Shown: positions 34,803-48,249 of the stretch, piece after piece
How positions within the stretch are numbered: the stretch's first letter is position 1
Layout of the letters: each line of letters starts with the position of its first letter
NCBI GenBank assembly: GCA_022818135.1
Contig: JAFMSR010000017.1
Coordinates: forward strand, 40,293,686 to 40,357,685
Length of the DNA stretch: 64,000 nucleotides
Source: Saxidomus purpurata
Taxonomy: Eukaryota > Mollusca > Bivalvia > Venerida > Veneridae
Direction: 5' to 3'
Program-made: the position numbers and the translations under genes
Notes under the pieces: generated by a model
Databases searched by the model: none
Told to the model about the DNA's origin: nothing
What the model saw: only the letters and a program-made list of their open reading frames with translations

Positions 34803-36997
34803 TCAAATTTATTTGGACAATGGAATCCAAACCATCAGTGCTTACAACACGCTCTTAATTATAATGACTGAGATTAACACACCCTTTTTGAAATGTATGT
34901 GTCTTATTTTCAATTTTGTTAGTACAATTTGCCAATCAATGAAGTGCCGCTGAACTTTTGTTGACTGAATAGCCAATTGTGAACACGTGCACTCAGAGCT
35001 TTTGCTGCCAATGGGTCAAAGGATAAGGCAACAATTTGAAAATGGAGTCCGCAATTGATGCTTAATATTTATTTTTCTGTTGAAGATAAGAGATTTTAAG
35101 ATTTTGCAGCTTTTTCTTAACTGCCAAAAACTAACAAGTGTCCATCCTCCAAACGTTGTATTTGATAAACAAGTGGTCAGCAATTAAACCCACTTCTGAA
35201 ATGTTACAACTGGCTTTTAAAACTATCAAAATAATTAAAAAATGGGAACTTGTCAATCTCATGAAATGTAGTCCTGGTGAGTTTTCAGAATTTAGGATGA
35301 TATCCCCTTTTGTCATTCAAACAGACCTACCTTACATCTGTTTTAAATGTGAAAAAATTGATAGATTTACTGCAGTTATATTACTATACATATTGAAATG
35401 TATTTTAAAAGATTCTAAGTATGTGCACTAAACAAGTACCTGTCTTTTAAACTCTAATTGTCAACTAATTACTCTAAGAAATCCATAGGTCAATTTAGGC
35501 TTTGTGCAATGCGTTTCTGTATAAAAGAGATGTACAAAATATGCAAGATGAATTTATTTCTTGGAAAAACTTACATAGTGAAGAAAACTTAAATAATTGC
35601 TTTCCATTCTTTATAATTGTGATTGAGAGAACAGCTGTTATGATTAGTACACTTACATGTTTTATTCTATCTTATATAACGTTATGCATCTGAACGAACC
35701 TAACTACTTAGAACTCATAATTGCACTCAGGAATGTTGAACGTTTTCGTTCCTTTATTGCTGTTTCAAAAAATAATAATCCATTAGTGTCAAATGGACTA
35801 CCTGTAAATTTTTATTTCTTTGAGAATTTTCTATGAATAATGCATTCTCGGAACCAAACTGTCGAACAGTGTCTCATAAAATTTATTTTTGATGTATGGT
35901 GGCTAAAATACAATTTCAAGTCAAAATATTCATTTTTTGTGGTGTATTTTATTGACAAGTCTTGAATTTCGTTTCCTGTGTGGTATCATATTTTTTTTAT
36001 TTCAAAGTTTCTTTCAATCTTTATAACCAGCTTGAGCGTTCAATGTCTTTCATTCGTTGGCTTCATCCACAGTTTTGCTATTAACTGATGATGCGATACG
36101 GCATTTTCACTATCTCTGAGAGCAGTAAGTGTTTTATTATGTCTGATTTTTCTCGACGTCGTTAGCTGTAGTTGTAGATGGAGTTTCACGCTTGATCAAG
36201 TACAAAACAACATATGTTTTGTATTAGTTTTTATTTGGGCTGTTGTAAGATAGATATGGGGTTACCATTACATTTATGCGGGTTCTTTTACAGACTGATG
36301 GTTAGGTAACATGTAACATGTCCTCCTTTTTATGAATGAAGTACTGTTTGATGAAAAGAGCTAAAACTATATTTGGTGTTTGACCCCATTTGTCCACCAA
36401 TCAAATCGCTCAGATTTTCTTTTTTATTAAAACTACCTACTGAAATCACTTAATTTATTAAGAGTTCGCTCTAAATAGAAAGCACTTTAGCTCCACCCAC
36501 AATCACGGACCTATATACACATACGTCCGTGCCATAATACATATCGGTGGCTATGCAAAAGGTCAAATGAGGTTAAACGCTAAGTTAGTAGCTGGAGATG
36601 TTATTTGTTTATTGATATATTGAAGCAGCATTTTATGTGTTAAGAAACTGTCGTAGTTTAACTGCTGTAATGTTATGAGTTTTGCTTTAATTAATACACA
36701 GCTGTATGCAATCAAAAGCATCCTCTATAAAAAAAAACTGCACAAGGAGAATAAGCTATGTCGTAATTTCGTCAAGTTTGTGATATTGCATTAAGCTTTG
36801 AAGTTTTGTAATTTCATAATGTGAATAGTTTGGTCTTTTATGTATGTCTTTATCAGATACGAAAATGTCCTCTAGCTTTTCCGATGTTTAACTAAACAGA
36901 ACTTGCATGGTAACAAGCTTTGAAAATGCTGGCTCTACAGTTCAGACATTGTATTTGCGCGTAACAGACTGTAGTCAATACCTTCAGCAGAAAACCA
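34803..36997. other. no recognised feature
   Basis: Contains only short reading frames and one perfect 7-bp hairpin (CACGGAC/GTCCGTG at about 36503-36531). Confidence 0.4.
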
Positions 36998-37074
36998 AGG
37001 ACCACTTGTTTCTTTGTTTACAATATCAACGACATAGGACCACTTGTTTCCTTTTTTAAAAATATCAACGACAT
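36998..37074 (+). repeat. 38-bp tandem duplication
   Basis: AGGACCACTTGTTTC, then AATATCAACGACAT, occurs twice in a row. Confidence 0.85.
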
Positions 37075-39125
37075 ATTCTATCAAACTTTGTATTTCCTAC
37101 ATATAATATGTCTGTTTGAGAACTGTTAAGGTCCTTACTTTCCTGTGAGATAATCTTTGAGGTGGATAATGAAGATATATTGCACAAAATGGAAATAATA
37201 TCTCTCTCCAACAGAGCCTGCTCTCAAGGGTTAAATAGTACAGTTATGTTAATATTCTAGGCACTGTCTTATAAGCCTATGTTAGACTGCTGGTTCCTTC
37301 TTCAGTAACACGCGGAAAGATGTTATTTTCGTATAAAACAAAGCTATTAACTTATTGTTTTAAAACTGAGCAAAGGTACAATTTATATCTTTTAGAGGGT
37401 AAGTGTATTTTAATATAACCCTTCGATTCGCCACTCGGAAGACACTATCTTTTGCACAATTACGTCTTCCGTTATCAGGAAGATAACAGTGTTTAGTTTC
37501 AACATATTAAGTCATACACATGTATATTATACAGCATTATAATTAAGTATCACACAATACAAACGTGGATTGAACTGGCTTTTTTAAGATCTCTAGACTT
37601 AAGCTAATGGAAAAACAGTGTGTCCGCTACCACTGAAACGCTCAACAGGTATGACAACGTGAACCTTTAGATGGTGTATTGACTTTCCTTTCCAAAATTC
37701 AGACTGTGTATATAAAACCTCAGTGGGTATTTATTATGGACAATAGAATTATGTCACATTCTGGAAAATATTAATTAATTCCAACATAAAACCTTTAATC
37801 ATAAGAGGTAAGTTTGATATGCAAAGTTATCACACAACATTGTCATACAGAAAACACGTACTAACATGTATTACAATTAAACGTTTTCAAAGTATTGAAT
37901 TTGGTAAATGCGGAAACACAAGGACTTTTCTGGCATGTTTTAAAATGTCAAAAAAGAACAGCTTACTTCTGGGAATTTGTCAACGAGTTACATTGTACAA
38001 TGTCATGTATTTATGGTGGGATTTCATACTAAGTCCAACCGCAACAATTGAGACACTACGGTACTGTTCAGCATACGTTATAACCGACATTATGCAGCTG
38101 TCCAAGGTATTAAAATGTTACTTTTAGTCTAAAGGAGAGTAGTTTGTAATTCACAAGTAAAAAACACTCATTTTACATAAAATTTGCACTATTGATATAC
38201 CTTTCTTTACTAAACGGACGTGCAATTGCATAAAGCTTGTTTTCTTGTATTACTTGTTTCTTCCATTGCATGCAAACTGAATTGTTTATTATTACTAGTT
38301 TCACTATCAACGACTGTTATCATTGAATGTACGTTGAAAACTTCCTGAAACATCACCCCCGACCAGAAATAACTAATTATGTACAGATTGTACCGATTTG
38401 CTGTCCATTTTTCTGATGAGAGATGTACTTTAGCTCGATGTTCATCTTGTAGCTGTTTATGAAAAATCAGTACTTTGATATTATCTTTTCTAGAATAGAA
38501 CATACCTGTCCATCCTCAATGAATGGTATGTTGGAATGTTTACTTTTGCATTTAGGTTTTATAAAAAACAGAATTCCAAGTTTCCTGGTTTATGTTTATG
38601 TCGTTCTCAGTTTGCACAACATAAACATACAAAAACACGAGAATTCGAGATCTATCCCGGCAGTTATGTTATATACTGATGCATGGAAGTTCAATAATAC
38701 ATTTCGGACAATATTAAAGAACAGGGCATATTTACTTACAGATGGGACTGGAAAGGCCCTATGTATGTTTTTACGTGTGTATGTGTACTTTTATGTGATG
38801 TTCAATGGGTAAATTATTATACTAAATCTATGTCTACATGTCATTATTTGTAAAGTTACTCTGCCTGCTTGACTCCTTTCGTGCATTTCTACCCCTCTTT
38901 ATACACAACATATCGTGGTATAAATACAAGAACATTTTCAGGTCACAATTCATTCAGTACATTAGTCCGAATAAAGGTATAATTATGCCAATTTTGTGAT
39001 TTTGTTAGATTATGATTAACTCCCAGTAGAAATGTAATGACGTCGCACAAGGCCACTGCTGTCTAAAGAATACAGTTGAAAGCCTGAGCTGGAAAATCGA
39101 GTTATTTGATTCCGTCATAATTATT
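37075..39125. other. no recognised feature
   Basis: Two frames just over 100 codons (37819-38127 and 38459-38812) lack recognisable motifs and are within chance expectation for this base composition. Confidence 0.35.
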
Positions 39126-39209
39126 TTTAAATTAAAATTAATTAATTATTTATTTATTTACTTAATTAATTAACTATTTAATTAATTAATTAATTAATTA
39201 ATTAATTAC
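39126..39209 (+). repeat. (TTAA)n / ATTA microsatellite
   Basis: Imperfect AATT/ATTT repetition ends in a clean run of TAAT units (39181-39208). This is a cluster of potential TTAA targets, yet no MITE sits in it. Confidence 0.9.
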
Positions 39210-40768
39210 GTTATTTTAATTAATGTCAAAAACGTAAAAACTTTATTATGATAAATATTTCTTGCGTTTGTCTGACTTCTAGCTATGTTACATATATGTT
39301 CTGAGAACAAAATCTTATATTGCTTAGGGGAGGGGATACAGTTGACATTTACATGCAACAAAAACAGCACACACAATATTTGTAATCTCATTAAACAAAT
39401 TATATCCGTAACGTCGTCCAAAAGCAGGCTTTTTTCGTCAATAAAATACTCAAAGGAACTTCATTATATTTTAAGTAAAATGTCAAAACTGCTTCGTTTT
39501 TCAAATTTTACGTCTTCGAGAAATTGAGGAGCATTAACTGTACAGTTGTTATAATATAACTAAAGAATTTTCCAGGGGAATTATTAATTGCATCCTGAGA
39601 GATTGATTAATTTTCCGACAATAATGCTCAACAATATTTCGTGAGCCGCCTCTAGGTATATTATATTAATAATTGTTTTACGACTATGAACAGATTTCGG
39701 TTAATTGGCAAAATATTCTTGGTGTTGGTTGTGATATACAGGATGCAAGTTTTAAGTTTTTGTATAGAGACATGCTATATTATTACACTACAATGTATGG
39801 GTTCCCTTATTAATGATGAATAATAATCAATGAACCGTGACTGAGTACGTAATTTGCCATTGTATTCCATTTAACAAAGGGAGCAGACACGGTCAGTTTA
39901 AATTAGTTTATTTAAAACAGTAGAAAAATATATGTAAGATAATGAACAATTTACTAAAGATCCAAGATATCCTACTAGCATGACAAAATATTTCTTTAGG
40001 GTTAATACCCAAACCTGGATTGCACGTTTACAGATGTGCTAGAATTAGAATATTTCAATTTTCTTTTAAAAATACATATATTTTATCAGTACATGACTAA
40101 ATCTCTATGTGACTTAGTTGTGCCTTACTGTGTGTATTATCCACTTATCAAACTTAATGTCTTTTCTTCTCTTAATTTGAAAAATCTGTTGACTATCTTG
40201 ACTATACAAGAACAAAAATGTTTTTTCAAATTTCACCCAAAGCTATTATCTGCGAAGAAAAGAATATTTGTTTTTCCTTCTTTATGTCACACTTCATTTT
40301 CATTAAAACGAAAAACAAATTGGAAAATGGAATCTCCGAGTTTCATTTTTCACTAACTGGTTACAACTTGCTTGTAGCAAATGTAGAAAGACACTTAATT
40401 TGCGTTGTTACATGGTAACTTCTGCTTTTGGCACACAATGTTTAAAAGCTCAGATAAATTAAAAGTTTAATTTAGTATATTCTTTTTGCTGTAGATTCTT
40501 GCTTACGAGGTAAACGATAGCTAAGAACAGTATATAATAACTGATTTATACAAAACATTGTTAAAAGGATTATAATTACCAGGAATTTCACTAGTTAAAA
40601 CTTTTTGAGTTTGCTTTAACAGAATAGTTATTGATAGGAACCTGGATAAAGGGCATGTCCACTCTCTTTGGAAAGCTGATAGCTACCGAAACTGGGAAAT
40701 TATATTTTTTATTATATTGGGGCATTATCATGTTGTGTTTTAAAACCCGAGTTTAATAAATTATCTGT
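39210..40768. other. no recognised feature
   Basis: AT-rich; a 106-codon frame at 40036-40356 has no recognised motif. Confidence 0.4.
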
Positions 40769-40845
40769 GTGGTTATTTCGCCTGAAATGGTAGTGTGGTT
40801 ATCTCGCCTGCAATAGGAGTAGTTATCTCGTCTGCAATGGTTATG
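40769..40845 (+). repeat. ~26-bp tandem repeat, three units
   Basis: Three units of GTGGTTATYTCGCCTGMAAT with diverged spacers. Confidence 0.8.
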
Positions 40846-41836
40846 GTTAAACTCAGGTACTCAGAGAAGTTGCCTATATTTATTGCTCTCATGGCTTTGA
40901 TCAAAGACGCTGGTGTCCAAAAAGTAGACAGTGTGAATCACGACATTAAAAAGAGATTGTTTCAATTTTATCTTTTTAATTGCTCTTGTAGATCGGAAAC
41001 AACTGTTTTTGCCAAGGAAATCAATATGAAAACTGTGGTAATTTACTAAAATTAAACGAATTATCACTGAAATCGGTCCGAATCTGGTTTAAATTACCAT
41101 GCGCCTGAACGCAGAATATAAATAAATTCAAACAAACATATCAAGAGGTATAACAGAAGTGACAACTTCACAGAAAGTAATTCTTACAGTAGTCATAACT
41201 CACTTAAAGTAATCATAACCACTAACAATCGTATTACACAAACATTTAATTAAACTAAAAGTACTTTGATGGAGTGAAACGACATAAAACTAAACGGGTA
41301 TCGAATGATATTTATAAAAGAATAGAAAACAACTTAATGGAAATCCAGTTATTATACAATTTAATGGAAAACAACCTCGGTCGTGACACCGCAATAGTTA
41401 TCCTAGATTGTCTTCTTTGTGTTCACTAGATGTGCAAAGAGGAAAACAAAATACAGAAACATAATACAAGAAAGTCGATTTTCACTGTTCTTTGAAGGTA
41501 CATGTAGCTAATTGCTTTGTTATAATTTATTACAAACAGAATCGCATTAAATTTGCTTTTTAGAACTTTTCCATGAAATATAACATTTCATAACACAAGA
41601 ACTTGTCGCAATAAAGTTTAATTTACAGCGACTGAATCAGTTTAAATTTCCGTTTTATTCTATTCGTGCATTTTTATAGGCAATTTATCAAATGTTTCGC
41701 ATCTAATTCTGAATTTATTCCAATCTCAAAACTCTTTTCAGCAGAATTGTAATAGTTGTTATAGGATGTTTGAAATTTAAATTCAAGTCAAAAGCGTCTA
41801 TGATGACTTCCTTCCTGGACTCTTTTTGATAGTAAT
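40846..41836. other. no recognised feature
   Basis: AT-rich sequence without visible structure. Confidence 0.4.
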
Positions 41837-42433
41837 AGTCCCAAGAGTACAATTATAAGAAGCTTTTATTTTACCGAGGAAGATTGTCTTATTGGCGGAA
41901 GTGATCTTTATTTGTACATGTACCTAAAACATTCCTTACTGCATTTTTAATCTATAAATACCTGTTAGAAACCTATAGATATTGCAAATAAAATAAGAAA
42001 AGGTTTCTGGCCACTAGTTTTCGTGAGGAAATGAATTGAATGCAACAGAAAGGAATATGTCAAGTTGTCAACAGTAGAACATGATAGGAATAACTGTTTT
42101 GTAATTTTGATATTTGCGAGGGTAAAAGGGTTTTTTTTAATGTCGCAAAGTTTAACGGCGACGGCGTAGCCGGAGGCTGTTAAAACACTGTTTGCGACCA
42201 TTAAAACCGTATATACGGTCGCAAATATCAAAACACAAATAGATCCCTTTTCTAATCGCACAATGTGTCTAAATGAGAAATAAAAGCGGCCGTTTGAATT
42301 TTGCGACTATATATACGTTATTTAATAGTCGCAAATTTAAACGACGTCACCAATCAGAAACGACGTTACATCGGTACTGCGTTAGAAGATCCCATCATCT
42401 TCTTTTCAGTAAATTCAACGTGATCCTGGTACT
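41837..42433 (-). mobile_element. TTAA-B MITE split by the GCGAC repeat
   Basis: The reverse-orientation TTAA-B copy runs AGTCCCAAGAGTACAATTAT through CATTCCTTACT, GAAAAGGTTTCTGGCCACTA and GTAGAACATGATA. It breaks near 42090, resumes near 42395 with CCATCATCTTCTTTTCAGTA, and ends GATCCTGGTACT before TTAA (42434-42437). The left TTAA is mutated. Confidence 0.75.
42100..42385 (-). mobile_element. GCGAC repeat, nested copy
   Basis: Contains the near-palindrome TTTGCGACCATTAAAACCGT with ATATACGGTCGCAAATATCA, and a second one TTTGCGACTATATATACG with TAGTCGCAAATTT. Also GGCGACGGCGTAGCCGGAGG. It is related to the plus-strand copy at 60.2 kb. Exact edges and class are not determined. It is non-coding. 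Confidence 0.6.
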
Positions 42434-42437
42434 TTAA

Positions 42438-45337
42438 ATATAATACATTTGTACATCCTACTGAAGAGCCTTGTTGAGTCTCCGGCACATTGGTGTTTTA
42501 TCTATCAGTCGTATGGTTGCTACACAGTGTCTTTTTAGTACTTTGTCAGAGTTTTGTCTGGAAGATGAAGCAAACAATCTTTGTATATGTGATTTCAATA
42601 GGACATGACAATGTAAGTAAATCCCAGCCTGGGCTTTTATTAAAGTATTAAACTTTTATTTGAAATTCAACGTATTTGAAATTCTGATAGAAGGCAATTT
42701 CCTGAGAAGTCAGCTTGCAAAAACTGAGGTAGGATAAGGCGCTATTTCAGCCGTTTAATAGTCTACATTTAAGTGTGAAATCAAGTTTAACTTATCAAAT
42801 ATTGAGGTAAAATTAATTACATACAGAAGTTTCAAAACTGTTTTGTCATGTCATGCATTTACATTAAAATTTCGTTGAGTGGACTAATCTTGTAGTTTAC
42901 ATATGATATACATTTAGGAAACTGTTAAAAGTAATGTAATGAATTAAAAGCCAACACTAACTCATTGGTATTTAATCTTGGCACTGAAACAAAATTTTAC
43001 ATTTTATTAAATATAACGTCGTCACTTCGAAACTGATCAATGTCTAAATATTGGCCGACTTTGCTGCATTGTAGCTGAGTTTCCAAGAGTAAGACATAAT
43101 CATAATGTCTATACTTAGATCAGTTTTTCCAATCTGATTACTACGCTATTTCGCACAAAGGAACAACTTGTTTGTGTACAATTATGATAACTATTTGTTT
43201 AATTAATTTACATAAGTTTAAAAATAGAGTGTCAAATCTGTATTTTGCATTAAACTGATTGTTCATGAAAAGACTGCGAGGAAGAGTTTACTTTGATTTT
43301 ATTGAACTATATTGATAGCGCATTGAAAAAGAACCAATGGTTATTGTAGGACGCAATCAAATTATGGTGCAACCCCTAAAGAAGGTAGATTACTATTTGA
43401 TAATCACGTTTCAGCTTTTTGAGAGTCTGTAATATTAAGTAACAACACTTAATAATTTGCACAATTTACACTTTAAAATTATTTTCAGAATGTCAGAAAC
43501 CAAGACAAATTTCTTTCAGTTTTATAACAAGAAGGTTGAAACTATGTCTATTGTATATCGACTTGTAAATAAAAAGGGAATGGTTTTGCTTTAATAGCAA
43601 TTTCATATACAAACAGAATAGCAGAAAACAAATGTCTATGTAAAGAAAGGTCATGGGTCCCTCATTTCAAACATGTTAGAACATAATGAATGATCTATAT
43701 ACTATGCATTGCTTAAAAAGAACTCACAAACCCAGCTTTGAAACGTGTTGTAAGCTGTTTTAATGCTTTACAATCCTTCATATATGATACATCTGTTTTG
43801 CACTGCACTTTTGAGTAATCTAAAACAACTTGTTATCTTGTACACATTGGGACTTCGTTACTTACGAAGGAATCTGAGTATCCTACGGTATGCCAAATCT
43901 TTAAGTGCTTTAATCAAGGGTGATGAAGATGTATTGCGCAAAAATGTAGTTTATTGACACTTAACAAGAGCACGGGGTCTCGAAGGACAGACTCATCGAG
44001 AAAGTCTGATTCTATATAAACTTTCGATATATTTCATAGCATCAACCCTCGCGTGGTACTGCCATGTACAGTAACGCGCGCTTGATGAAATGTCACTCGT
44101 GTCTTTTCATACTGATAGAGCAATGTTGTTATACTGTTCAGACGTTTAATTTGCTATTATTTCTATAATAAATACTACATGTCTAGGGAACTTAAACTTA
44201 TTACCAGTGGCTCATCTAATACTGAAAGTGGTAAGCATTTTGTTTTAGTTTATATAAATTTACGGTAAAAAAACACGTACTACATTGAATGACACAACAT
44301 AATAATTTCTAAGTGTTTGAAATTATTTGTTGTTCAATCGCAGAGCAGTATTCACTGCACTTTAACTTTGGTAAATCAATTATTATATAAAGAGTCATTA
44401 ACTAGGGGAACAATACTGATTTACCAATTTAAAAACATATCAAACAATAACTATAAAGCAGGTTAATGCGTCGCGCCTGACTAATTTATTTTTGCAAATG
44501 CATCAAACTGAACACCAACCTATACATGAAACCTATCAGTTAATACTTTTTGTCCATTGTTTTTATTAATATAAATGTTATACATGTATTAGAAATAACT
44601 TAATTATGTTAGTAACTTCTATTCGTACTCAATCTTAGTTGTGTAAAAGCACTGTAAATGTCTTGCAAACGCGAGGTGTACATTGTATAACAACTCCTTG
44701 CAACTGAATTGTTAAACTACGGGCACTTAGCTACCTTTTAACACGACTAAGATTTAAATAAAGGTAGTACTCCACAAACATGGTAAGTTATACGAGGGTT
44801 AGAAGAAAGTTATATGCTTAATTAAAAGCATGTTTCCAGGAGGTGGGAATGCTTAAAAATGATTAAATTAAATTTAAAAATGTTTGGTTTATAGCATATG
44901 ATTCAAACATTTTGTTGTGGTTGAATTTCATTTTTCACACTAATCGCACCTGTAATCCTACAAATTGATACAATTCAAACCATGCAATGCTCCTAAGGTT
45001 TTTACACTTTAATGTTAAACAAAAAAATAAAAGAAGAAAAATACTTCATTTGCTCATAGTGTATATAAACACGATACGATTGCATGCCTGATTGAAAGAC
45101 ACGGCATGATAACATTTTCAGACGGACCTCTCTTTCCTGATTGAAGTTGTGATTGTACAAAATTGGTATTTAGAAAATGTTCGTTTATCTAAGAATTTCA
45201 GGAAACACTAGTCTCTCTTGGGCATTTAACTACACGCTGTTAACAAGTATCTGTTAGACGAAAAGTATTGAGATGAGCCATTAAAATGACTCCGAGACAT
45301 TTACCGAGTACAGATAACATTTCTGTGCGAACAATTT
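42438..45337. other. no recognised feature
   Basis: 2.9 kb of AT-rich DNA. Nothing beyond short chance frames. Confidence 0.4.
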
Positions 45338-45757
45338 ATGACTACCTTTATTCCGATTAAGGGCGGAGGACTATGGAATTATTTGGTTACAACAGTATTC
45401 ATATTATTCACGAATAAGAGACAATTAGAAAGACAAGTAGAAAAGAGAAGTTTTCAAGAAGAGTGCAAGACACATAAAATATCTCTAAAGATAGAAAGAA
45501 ATACCAAGATTACACGACAAATTCGAAATGAAGACACTATGCAAATAATTATATGGTTTTGCTTTCGATTTTTATTGCCAACATATTATGATAAAAAGAA
45601 CAAGATACCCCTTCCCCGACCACCAAAAAAGGAACAGAGAGGTTATGCTCAGCGTCTTTATCATAGGTTATTAAGGTGCTGCGTATACGAGGACGATTGT
45701 TTATTTCATTTAAAGAGGCACTCCCTACATCTAGCAGATTGTATTCTCGAAACATAG
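45338..45757 (+). CDS. uncertain 139-codon open frame ending in a MITE
   Basis: One of the longest frames outside minisatellites and the transposase. It opens at ATG 45338 and the protein has a charged middle part (KRQLERQVEKRSFQEECKTH). The last ~15 residues and the stop come from the TTAA-A MITE (HLKRHSLHLADCILET). I recognise no domain. With this base composition a frame of this length is expected by chance about once per few hundred kb, so it is weak evidence. No splice sites or promoter were assigned. Confidence 0.12.
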   Translation: MTTFIPIKGGGLWNYLVTTVFILFTNKRQLERQVEKRSFQEECKTHKISLKIERNTKITRQIRNEDTMQIIIWFCFRFLLPTYYDKKNKIPLPRPPKKEQRGYAQRLYHRLLRCCVYEDDCLFHLKRHSLHLADCILET

Positions 45758-46079
45758 ATTATGTGTTCAATGAACGTAAAATGATAATTAAATACAATTT
45801 CAAAGAATAACCTATGGCGGAAAATGCCTCAGTTTACCACAATTAATCAATGTAGAGGCCTTCTGAAAAATCGCATCCACCAATTAATTGTACAACAACA
45901 ACTTTACATAGAATATTAAATGGTTTACGGTACTGCAGTATATTTAAACCGCTGATTTTATCGATAATGGCAGGGAATGCATAGCTAAAACTTTCAGGTT
46001 AAGTTATAATACTTCCAAAGATTCATTATTTATGTTTTGGAGGTTATTGAGTTTGACATCATTATAGGGTATGTCCCTT
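45714..46079 (-). mobile_element. TTAA-A MITE, complete reference copy
   Basis: A 366-base copy flanked by TTAA (45710-45713 and 46080-46083). The left end is AGAGGCACTCCCTACATCTA; the right end on the opposite strand is AGGGACATACCCTATAATGA. All family blocks are present, uninterrupted and well conserved. It is non-coding. Confidence 0.92.
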
Positions 46080-46083
46080 TAAA

Positions 46084-46486
46084 TACCGTTCCACGTGACC
46101 ATCAAAATTTTAGATAAAATATTAATCAGTGATTTATACTCATAGAATGATAAACATTACCATAGTTGTAACAAAAAATAACGATCTTTAAAACAGTTTC
46201 ATTAACATTGAATATATAGGAAATCTGTAAAAACAAAATTTGACTATCCTAGTCAAAACTAAAAAATCCACCCATTTGGTTATGTTTATCTAATTTGCAA
46301 TGACTTGCTTAAACTTATTTATCATCCACTGTGTTTTCAGTATCATTCTTAACGAAGAAACCAATTTGACCATTTTGAAGGGTAATATAACTTTAACCTA
46401 AAATGTATATATAGCTCAAGTCCAACAACAATGAAATAAGTCATGACATCACGTTCTCCTTTGTTTTTACCGTCACTCCAGAAAAC
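46084..46486. other. no recognised feature
   Basis: AT-rich sequence without visible structure. Confidence 0.4.
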
Positions 46487-46490
46487 TTAA

Positions 46491-46742
46491 GGTAGTGCAC
46501 CATTTCTCTTAGTGGGTGGGGTACATGTTTGTTCAATTCAATCATTTTCCTTTAATATCAAATGTGTTTCACTTGATTGAGATGTAATAATATTGTAGTA
46601 TTCTAAAGAAAAAAAGGAATTAGTGAACAATAATGAAGAACGGATACATTTTGAAGCGTACAGGAACCGGGTGAAATGAAAAAAAGGATAAATGAAAACA
46701 TGCACCCCACCCACTAAGGAGAATGATGAATTATTAACTACC
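46491..46742. mobile_element. TTAA-D MITE
   Basis: A 252-base element. The left arm is GGTAGTGCACC, then CTTAGTGGGTGGGGTACATG. The right arm on the opposite strand is GGTAGTTAATAATTC, then CTTAGTGGGTGGGGTGCATG. TTAA flanks both sides (46487-46490 and 46743-46746). The inner part of the inverted repeat is better conserved than the first ~20 bases. It is non-coding. Confidence 0.82.
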
Positions 46743-47014
46743 TTAAAGTAGTTTAACGCTAATAGATTTTGTTGATTTTATAATCGCTTTATTTCAGTTC
46801 ATTTTATTGTTTATAAGTAATTCACCTGTTCTTATAATGTGGATATGGAACACGCAATTCGCTCCTATAATCTCAAGTTTCCTACAATAACAACGCAAAA
46901 TACAAATTAGATTTAATAGCTGTTACATGAACATCTTGTAGCGCATTTATTGCTCTTCTTGTTTATTGCTAATATTTCAATCTTGCTAACAACATGTTGC
47001 AGATAAAGACGGCG

Positions 47015-47580
47015 TACCAAAATTGTTTAATAGTCATGATAGTGTCTGATCAGTAGTGTGCAAAAATTGCTCAATAGTCATGATAGTGTCCGATCAGCAT
47101 GGTGTTCAAAAATTGTTCAATAGTCATGACAGTGTCCGATCAGTGGTGTTCAAAAATTGCTCAATAGTCATGATAGTGTCCGATTAGTGGTGTACAAAAA
47201 TTGCTCAATAGTCATAATAGTGTCCGATCAGTGGTGTACAAAAATTGCTCAATAGTCATAATAGTGTCCGATCAGTGGTGTACAAAAATTGCTCAATAGT
47301 CATGATAGTGTCCGATCAGTGGTGTTCAAAAATTGCTCAATAGTCATGATAGTGTCCGATCAGTGGTGTTCAAAAAATGCTCAATAGTCATGATAGTGTC
47401 TAATTAGTGGTGTACAAAAATTGCTCAATAGTCATGATAGTGTCCGATCAGTGGTGTACAAAATGCTAAATTGACATGATAGTGTCCGATCAGTGGTGTA
47501 CAAAAATTGCTCAAAAGTCATAATAGTGTCCGATCAGTGGTGCACAAAAATTGCTCAATAGTCATGATAGTGTCCGATCA
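47015..47580 (+). repeat. 44-bp minisatellite, ~13 units
   Basis: Units of ATAGTGTCCGATCAGTGGTG, then TACAAAAATTGCTCAATAGT and CATG. Changes between units are few, indicating recent expansion or homogenisation. One unit near 47460 is shortened. Confidence 0.95.
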
Positions 47581-48249
47581 GCCGTATGTAAATATGTTTT
47601 TCTTGAAACCTCCGAAAATAAGACAAGAACATTAACTACTGACCGTATTCATAAGTTATCATGTTTCGAACATTTTGGATTTGTTAAAAAGGCGAAATTT
47701 ACTCAGCACTCAACAATAAAAGCGTATTTGATATAGAAGACATTAAAACCGTAAGATATTTTGTATGTTTTGTTATAATATATATAATTTCTAAATTCTT
47801 AAAAGTATCGCTACAATGTTGGCGGTAGAATAAAAGAATAACACAGTTGTCCTTAATCATGTACCAGAAGGGTACCAAGCGTATATTAAGAGACATTTGT
47901 TTTTGAGAAAAAAATGCTCACCTGATTGAATATATTTACACTAGAATATTTCAGTCATCTCAGCTGGCATAATTGTCGACCACGGACTATGCATGTGCAA
48001 ATCCACAACAGAGTCTGTGTTGTGGTAAATTTGTAAACAAAATTTCCTTTACATATATTGCCGATCAGATATTTGTTTATCATTTTATTGTCATAAACAT
48101 GTACATCTGCAAGCAACATTTAATCATGGTGATATGATTGTACAATGCATAGTTTACTCTTACAGGCATGTCTACAAACGTTTGTGTAAATTCATACGCA
48201 ATACTAAATTTGCTACAATGTGTGAATGTTTATAAAAAAAACCTTGCCT

